NCBI GenBank assembly: GCA_021107695.1
Contig: JAIOSI010000060.1
Coordinates: forward strand, 1-9,315
Direction of reading: 5' to 3'
Source: a bacterium
GTDB taxonomy: Bacteria; RBG-13-66-14
DNA: 9,315 nt
Shown here in pieces: positions 5,401-9,315 of the stretch (positions are counted from its first letter, which is position 1; each line of letters starts with the position of its first letter). The notes below the pieces were generated by a model. That model made no database searches. It was not told where the DNA came from and saw only the letters and a program-made list of their open reading frames with translations. The position numbers and the translations under genes were made by a program.

Positions 5401-5637
5401 ATGCGCGAGATTAAGGTCTTTGGCTCCTGCTGCTCCAAGTGCGCCACGATGTACTACAACTGCCGTGCTGCGCTGGACGCAGAGAACCTTCAGGGGACGG
5501 TATCGAAGGTTGAAGAGGTAATCGAGATAACGAAAAACGGGATCATGTTTACTCCGGCGTTAATGATTGACGATGTGCTGGTCTCTGAGGGTAAGCTGTT
5601 GACCGTGAAGCAGATCCGGGCGTTGCTGGTGAAGTAA
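5401..5637 (+). CDS. Small thioredoxin-fold redox protein, copy 1 (CSKC motif)
   Basis: This 78-residue protein has its ATG 4 bases after AGGAGA. It matches the thioredoxin_3 type (MTH895/TM0996-like 'redox-active disulfide protein 2'). It begins with a beta strand, REIKVFG, then the active site Cys11-Ser-Lys-Cys14. Next come ATMYYNC with Cys21 on the first helix, the cis-proline loop FTPAL with Pro52, and a final helix VKQIRALLVK. An extra Cys10 precedes the CxxC, where the sister protein and typical members have Gly. Lacking a signal peptide, it should be cytosolic. Small proteins of this kind are often encoded beside DUF318/ArsP permeases and ArsR regulators, as here. A role in reducing or passing the permease substrate is inferred. 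It is followed after 36 bases by a paralogue. Confidence 0.87.
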   Translation: MREIKVFGSCCSKCATMYYNCRAALDAENLQGTVSKVEEVIEITKNGIMFTPALMIDDVLVSEGKLLTVKQIRALLVK

Positions 5638-5673
5638 GACGATTTGCGGTATGGCTTTTGCTTCAGGAGAAAA

Positions 5674-5910
5674 ATGCGCGAGCTGAAGGTCTTTGGGATG
5701 GGCTGCCCCAAGTGTGCGACGATGTACGACAACTGCCTGATGGCACTGGACGAAGAGGGGCTGCAGGGGATAGTCATCAAGGTCGAAACCCTTGACGCGA
5801 TCACCAGAGCCGGAATCATGTTCACGCCGGCACTGACGATTGATGGCAAGGTTGTATCCGAGGGCAAAATTCTCTCCGTAGAGCAGGTGCGGGCGTTACT
5901 GACGAGGTAA
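5674..5910 (+). CDS. Small thioredoxin-fold redox protein, copy 2 (CPKC motif)
   Basis: This gene encodes 78 residues from the ATG at 5674, which follows AGGAGA. An in-frame TTG at 5644 is rejected because it lacks a ribosome site and adds a non-homologous leader. It aligns without gaps to the preceding protein with about 51 of 78 identities by eye, so the pair is a tandem duplication. The active site is Gly10-Cys11-Pro-Lys-Cys14. Cys21 (ATMYDNC) and cis-Pro52 (FTPAL) are conserved. The Pro within CxxC resembles thioredoxin's CGPC and should give a different redox potential from copy 1. LarA begins 18 bases after its stop with its own ribosome site, so these genes are probably co-transcribed. 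Confidence 0.87.
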   Translation: MRELKVFGMGCPKCATMYDNCLMALDEEGLQGIVIKVETLDAITRAGIMFTPALTIDGKVVSEGKILSVEQVRALLTR

Positions 5911-5928
5911 CTCTGGCAGGAGTAAACG

Positions 5929-7197
5929 ATGAACAGGGGTAAATCGGTTTTGCTCCGCTTCGGTCGTGAGGTCATCAAGGTTGCTCTCCCCGCTGGGATT
6001 GAGGTCATTGAACCAGCGAGAGCCTCCACTACTCCTCCTGAGAAGCTACTGGAACAGGCACTGGCAGAGCCAATCGCCTCTGCATCGCTGAATGAACTTG
6101 CTCGACGGCGTGGTGAGCAGACCGCCGTGGTAATTGTCCCCGACCAGACCCGCCGCGCCCACGTCAGCCTGATTCTCCCCCGACTCCTGACCGAGTTGGA
6201 ACAGGGTGGATTCTCGTCGAGCCAGCTCACCGTGGTCATCGCCCTGGGGTTGCATCGGGAGCTGACCGAGGCAGAGCTGCTCAACCACCTGGGCGCGGAG
6301 GTGCTTGAAAGCTATCGAGTGATTCAGTCCCAGGCCGATCGAGGCGGGGACTTTCTTTACGCCGGAACCACCAGGCAGGGGAACCGTCTGCTGGTCAATC
6401 GCGTAGTGATGAACGCCGGGCTGCGGATTACCCTGAGCGAGATCGACGCTCACTACTTCGCTGGCTTCTCCGGCGGACGCAAGGCGATCCTCCCCGGAAG
6501 CTGCGCCCGTGAGAGCATCGTGGCAAACCACCGTCTGGTCTTCGGCAGCGACGGCAAGCGCAATCCCGCCGTAGAACTGGGGCGACTCGACGGTAACCCA
6601 CTGGCAGAGGAACTCGCCGAAGCGCAACGCATCGTCGGTGTGAACTTCGCCATCAACGTGGTTAACGACAGCAACGGCTCCCCGCAGGCTGTTATCGCCG
6701 GAGCGGCGGAGCAGTCTTTCAACGCCGCCGTGGAGCGATACCGCCAGACCCACTCCATTGGCAGGCGTGAGCGAGCCAGCGTCGTCATCGCCTCTGCCGG
6801 TGGGCATCCCTGGGATATTGACCTGCGCCAGGCGCACAAGGCTCTGGACAACGCCTGCCGACTGCTTCGTCCCGGAGGACGGCTACTCTTCTTCGCTGCC
6901 TGTCCCGAAGGAACCGTACCGTTGGGAGCCTGGTTCCGTTTGGGAAGCGCGGCGGCGATTAGGCGGCAGCTCGACAAAGAATACACCGTCGCCGGGCAGA
7001 CCGCCTGGGCAACGGCACGGAAGTTGGAACGCTTTCAAGTAACAATGGTTACGAGTCTTCAGTCACAGGAGCTCGGCTCGCTGCCGATAACCATCTGCAA
7101 GGAACCGAAGACCGCACTGGAGCGACTCCTTCCTACTCTACCCACCGACGAGCCAACCTATTATCTTTCCCAGGCGCGGAAGCTCTTCATTCCCTAA
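5929..7197 (+). CDS. larA: LarA-type nickel-pincer enzyme (lactate racemase family)
   Basis: This 422-residue protein starts at an ATG 6 bases after AGGAG. LarA (DUF2088) interconverts D- and L-lactate by hydride transfer, using a nickel pincer nucleotide bound to a lysine. Key family residues of the Lactiplantibacillus enzyme (His108, His174, Lys184, His200, Asp72, Arg75) have clear equivalents. These are PDQTRR with Asp72 and Arg75, GLHRELTEAE with His109, EIDAHYFAGFSGGRKAILPG with His175 and Lys185, and ANHRLVF with His201. QAHKAL (301-306) matches the conserved C-terminal Gln/Lys segment. The active site looks complete. Family members also act on other 2-hydroxy acids, so lactate is not certain. 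The cofactor enzymes LarB, LarC and LarE are not in this window. It starts 18 bases after a thioredoxin-like gene and is likely in that transcript. Cytosolic. Confidence 0.92.
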   Translation: MNRGKSVLLRFGREVIKVALPAGIEVIEPARASTTPPEKLLEQALAEPIASASLNELARRRGEQTAVVIVPDQTRRAHVSLILPRLLTELEQGGFSSSQLTVVIALGLHRELTEAELLNHLGAEVLESYRVIQSQADRGGDFLYAGTTRQGNRLLVNRVVMNAGLRITLSEIDAHYFAGFSGGRKAILPGSCARESIVANHRLVFGSDGKRNPAVELGRLDGNPLAEELAEAQRIVGVNFAINVVNDSNGSPQAVIAGAAEQSFNAAVERYRQTHSIGRRERASVVIASAGGHPWDIDLRQAHKALDNACRLLRPGGRLLFFAACPEGTVPLGAWFRLGSAAAIRRQLDKEYTVAGQTAWATARKLERFQVTMVTSLQSQELGSLPITICKEPKTALERLLPTLPTDEPTYYLSQARKLFIP

Positions 7198-7203
7198 ACG
7201 CCG

Positions 7204-7232
7204 TTGACCCTTCCCACCGCTTCTGCTAAACT
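7204..7232 (+). promoter_or_regulatory. Possible promoter of yajC
   Basis: TTGACC (7204-7209, 5 of 6 matches) is followed after 17 bases by TAAACT (7227-7232, 4 of 6). The predicted start near 7239 leaves a leader of about 39 bases. It lies in the 80-base gap after larA. The -10 is weak, and no terminator was seen between larA and yajC, so read-through from larA is also possible. Confidence 0.4.
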
Positions 7233-7277
7233 TCCGGCGTCTTTACCATCAACTGAAACCTCAAACTGGAGTTCAAC

Positions 7278-7607
7278 TTGTTTACGAATCTGATTTACGC
7301 TATGGGCGGCGGCGGAGAAGGCGGTTCTGAGGGTATCCTCGGCATGATCCTCCCCTTCGTCATCGTCATCGCTATCTTCTTCTTCCTGATCATTCTGCCC
7401 CAGAAAAAGAAGGACAAGCAGAAAAAAGCCATGGTCGATGCCATGCGCAAAGGCGATAAGGTCGTTACCATTGGTGGTCTGCGTGGAACTGTAGTCGGTC
7501 TAGACGACCGCGACGGCATTGTTACCGTCCGGGTTTCCGGCGATGTCAAGCTGGAGTTCCTCAAGTCCGCCATCGCCAACGTCTTCTCCCGTGGTTCTGC
7601 GGAGTAG
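7278..7607 (+). CDS. yajC: YajC, Sec translocase accessory subunit
   Basis: This 109-residue protein starts at a TTG 6 bases after CTGGAG. An ATG at 7302 (residue 9) is the alternative, but it lacks a ribosome site, and homologues commonly carry a short leader before the Gly-rich stretch. The layout is typical: a Gly-rich N-terminus (10-17), one membrane helix (about 20-40), then PQKKKDKQKK (41-50), and a cytosolic domain with KGDKVVTIGGLRGTVVGLDD (58-77) and VKLEFLKSAIANV (90-102). YajC associates with SecD and SecF at the SecYEG channel and is usually dispensable. Elsewhere yajC usually neighbours tgt, secD or secF; here it sits between larA and butyrate kinase. Confidence 0.93.
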   Translation: MFTNLIYAMGGGGEGGSEGILGMILPFVIVIAIFFFLIILPQKKKDKQKKAMVDAMRKGDKVVTIGGLRGTVVGLDDRDGIVTVRVSGDVKLEFLKSAIANVFSRGSAE

Positions 7608-7636
7608 TCGGCAACCTGCCAGCTAACATGAAATTA

Positions 7637-7669
7637 CAGCATCATTCACCCCTAGGGTGAGTGGTGCTG
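7637..7669 (+). other. 15-bp intergenic hairpin between yajC and buk
   Basis: Bases 7637-7651 pair with 7655-7669 around the loop CTA. Thirteen pairs are Watson-Crick and two (7642 with 7664, 7645 with 7661) are U-G wobbles that pair only in + strand RNA. TCGGCA just after the yajC stop and TGCCGA just past the stem could extend the structure. No T tract follows at once, although TTTTG occurs 12 bases later. It may be an imperfect yajC terminator, an mRNA-stabilising structure or a dispersed repeat. Confidence 0.55.
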
Positions 7670-7734
7670 CCGAACGGCGGATTTTGTCTGTTTAGCCTGT
7701 TGACGTACATCCAATCCAGGAGCTAGAGGCAGAG

Positions 7735-8805
7735 ATGAGCAAAAAGATTCTGGTAATCAACCCCGGCGCGACCTCCACCAAAGTGGCAGTTTACGAGGAT
7801 GATCGACTGATCTTCTCGGAGACCATCCGTCACTCCGCCGAGGAGATGTCCGAGTTTACCCACATCGTTGACCAGTACGACTTCCGCAAATGGCTCCTCG
7901 TCGAGGCGATCAGCAAAGCTGGTCTGGCTCCCGGCGATATGGATGCTATCGTCGGACGGGGCGGAGCCTTTAAGCCGCTGGTCTCCGGAACCTACAAGGT
8001 CAACAAAGCGATGCTCAAGGATGTGGAAGAGGGCAACGTGGCGGCGGAACACGCCAGCAACCTCGGCTGCGTCCTGGCTCATGGAATAAGCACCGAAGAG
8101 AATCTCCCCTCCTTCATCGTTGACCCGGTCAGTGTTGATGAGTTTGACGAGGTCGCCCGGGTTTCCGGTCTGCCACAGCTGGAGCGCAAGTCGCTCTCCC
8201 ACGCCCTGAACATCAAGGCGGTGGGACGACGGGCTGGTAAGGAGCTGGGCAAGCCCTACGACAAGCTCAATCTGGTCATCGTCCATCTGGGAACGGGCAT
8301 CAGCGTCTCCGCCCATCGCCAGGGACGGATGATCGACGTCAACAACGCCAACGACGGCGGGCCGTTCTCTCCCCAGCGCGCGGGAAGTCTGCCGACCACC
8401 GGGCTGATCAAGCTCTGCTTCTCCGGCAAATACTCCGCCTCTGAACTGAAGCGGATGTGCGTCGGGCAGGGCGGAATGATGGCGTACCTGCATACCGACG
8501 ACGCGATTGATGTAGAGAAGCGCGCGCTGGCTGGTGAGGAAAAGCCGCTCTTCGTCATGGATGCGATGGCGTATCAGATCGCCAAAGAGATCGGCGCGAT
8601 GGCGGCGGTGCTGGAGGGTAAGCACGATGCCGTGGTCATCACCGGCGGCATCGCTCGGAACGTCGCCCTGATGAACCCGCTGATGCCGCGCATCGACTGG
8701 CTGGGCAAGGTGCTGGTCTATCCCGGCGAAGACGAACTCGGTGCCTTGGCAGCGGGCGCACTCCGTGTCATCAACGGCGAAGAGAAGGCAAAGGTCTATA
8801 AGTAA
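7735..8805 (+). CDS. buk: Butyrate kinase
   Basis: This 356-residue protein is of normal length for Buk. The ATG follows AGGAGCTAGAGG. It shows the acetokinase (ASKHA) fold: phosphate-1 loop VINPGATSTKVAVYE (7-21), GRGGAFKP (74-81), phosphate-2 segment VIVHLGTGISV (181-191), DVNNANDGGPFSPQRAGSLP (201-220) and adenosine-site VITGGIARN (301-309). It ends in YPGEDELGALAAGALRV (329-345). The enzyme reversibly converts butyryl phosphate and ADP to butyrate and ATP; homologues also use branched-chain or other short acyl phosphates. Its usual partner, phosphotransbutyrylase (ptb), is not adjacent: yajC lies upstream and a sugar-phosphate isomerase downstream. A strong terminator follows. Family is very confident, acyl-chain preference is not determined. 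Confidence 0.95.
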   Translation: MSKKILVINPGATSTKVAVYEDDRLIFSETIRHSAEEMSEFTHIVDQYDFRKWLLVEAISKAGLAPGDMDAIVGRGGAFKPLVSGTYKVNKAMLKDVEEGNVAAEHASNLGCVLAHGISTEENLPSFIVDPVSVDEFDEVARVSGLPQLERKSLSHALNIKAVGRRAGKELGKPYDKLNLVIVHLGTGISVSAHRQGRMIDVNNANDGGPFSPQRAGSLPTTGLIKLCFSGKYSASELKRMCVGQGGMMAYLHTDDAIDVEKRALAGEEKPLFVMDAMAYQIAKEIGAMAAVLEGKHDAVVITGGIARNVALMNPLMPRIDWLGKVLVYPGEDELGALAAGALRVINGEEKAKVYK

Positions 8806-8840
8806 CGGTTCCCTGTCTCAAGCATCGATGGTTGATTACA

Positions 8841-8870
8841 AAGAGGGGGCTGTGCGGCCCCCTCTTGTTT
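8841..8870 (+). terminator. Rho-independent terminator after buk
   Basis: AAGAGGGGGC (8841-8850) pairs perfectly with GCCCCCTCTT (8857-8866) around a 6-base loop, and the right arm runs into TTGTTT. This 10-bp GC-rich stem lies 36 bases past the buk stop and should end that transcript before the next gene. Confidence 0.85.
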
Positions 8871-8908
8871 GAATGGTGATATAGCGGTTAAGAAACCTCA
8901 GGAGAACA

Positions 8909-9315
8909 ATGGCTCACCCCAGTGCAGCGCAGATGTGGCAGTGGACCCTCGGCTTGCCGGAACAGCTTGCCTACCGAGCTGGTGGGCTGGACGAGCTGGC
9001 GGTTCCCGACGCTCCACCACGGCGGATTCTAGTTGCCGGAATGGGTGGCAGCGGGGTCTCCGGTCGCTTTCTGGCGGCACTGGCAAACAGCACCTCGGTA
9101 CAGATTGTCCCCTGGAAATGGGCTGGTGCGCCGTGCTGGCTGACTCCCAATGATGCCGTGCTGGCGACCAGCTACTCCGGCAATACAGCGGAAACCCTGG
9201 CGACGGTGAACGATGCCCTCGCCGTCGGAGTTTCGGTAGTCGGAATCACCACAGGGGGGAGGCTGGCGAAGCTCCTCCAGGAGCGGGAGCGTCCCGTCCT
9301 TAACGTACCCGACGG
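8909..9315 (+). CDS. Bifunctional phosphoglucose/phosphomannose isomerase-type SIS protein (3' end outside window)
   Basis: The frame from the ATG at 8909, which follows AGGAG, stays open to the window end and gives 135 complete codons. It shows the first SIS domain of the Pgi/Pmi family. VAGMGGSGVSGRF (42-54) is the sugar-phosphate loop, ATSYSGNTAETLATV (86-100) carries the SYSGNT-E-T signature, and GITTGGRLAKL (112-122) closes the sheet. Its N-terminus (MWQWTLGLPEQLAYRAGG) fits the 'lpeql' segment of these enzymes. Known members interconvert glucose-6-phosphate or mannose-6-phosphate with fructose-6-phosphate in archaea and several bacterial phyla. The catalytic C-terminal half is not visible, so the exact substrate is inferred from family. 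The upstream terminator means it probably has its own promoter, but none was clear in the 38 bases available. Confidence 0.85.
   Translation, partial: MAHPSAAQMWQWTLGLPEQLAYRAGGLDELAVPDAPPRRILVAGMGGSGVSGRFLAALANSTSVQIVPWKWAGAPCWLTPNDAVLATSYSGNTAETLATVNDALAVGVSVVGITTGGRLAKLLQERERPVLNVPD

Noticed and set aside
5644..5673. TTG at 5644 as the start of the second thioredoxin-like gene
   Set aside because: It has no ribosome site, and the sister copy aligns end to end from the ATG at 5674, which follows AGGAGA.

Overview
The window is a 9.3 kb stretch of bacterial chromosome in which every supportable gene lies on the + strand. Base composition looks moderately GC-rich by eye. Shine-Dalgarno sites are strong (AGGAG or GGAGG types), Rho-independent terminators are clear, and the best promoter resembles the sigma-70 consensus. 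A lipoprotein signal, YajC, butyrate kinase and a bifunctional phosphoglucose/phosphomannose-type isomerase fit a fermentative or facultative anaerobe, probably uncultured. I cannot assign a phylum from sequence alone.

Layout. (1) Bases 2-1078 are the 3' part of a PQQ-like beta-propeller protein, closed by a hairpin terminator at 1132-1171. (2) 1215-2354 encodes a class-V aminotransferase-fold PLP enzyme, closed by a 14-bp-stem terminator at 2378-2417. (3) 2441-5910 looks like a metal(loid)/thiol response locus. It holds a promoter with an operator-like inverted repeat, an ArsR/SmtB-type repressor with Cys-rich sites, an ArsP/DUF318-type permease with a CSC motif, an unrecognised lipoprotein with an internally duplicated domain, and two tandem 78-residue thioredoxin-fold proteins. 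(4) 5929-7197 encodes a LarA-type nickel-pincer enzyme that starts 18 bases after the second thioredoxin-like gene and is probably in the same transcript. (5) 7278-7607 is yajC and 7735-8805 is butyrate kinase, with a long hairpin between them and a strong terminator after buk at 8841-8870. (6) 8909-9315 is the start of a SIS-domain sugar-phosphate isomerase that runs off the window.

The non-coding DNA of region 3 is unusual. The 417-base gap between permease and lipoprotein (4109-4525) and two shorter gaps nearby carry at least six palindromic elements. These include an inverted doublet resembling a REPIN, several palindromes flanked by a GTAG tetranucleotide as in REP elements, and a canonical G-quadruplex motif. 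The gap also holds a second copy of the last 11 codons plus stop of the permease gene. It is 36/38 identical to the first copy, and within the shared codons it differs only by synonymous changes. This looks like the scar of a lost or recombined second permease gene.

How the genes may work together (inference). The repressor would release the operon when it binds a soft metal or trivalent arsenical through its cysteines. The permease would export the toxic species, and the small CxxC proteins would reduce it or hand it over in the cytosol. The lipoprotein's role is unknown. LarA, YajC, Buk and the isomerase look like ordinary metabolic or secretion genes with unusual neighbours.
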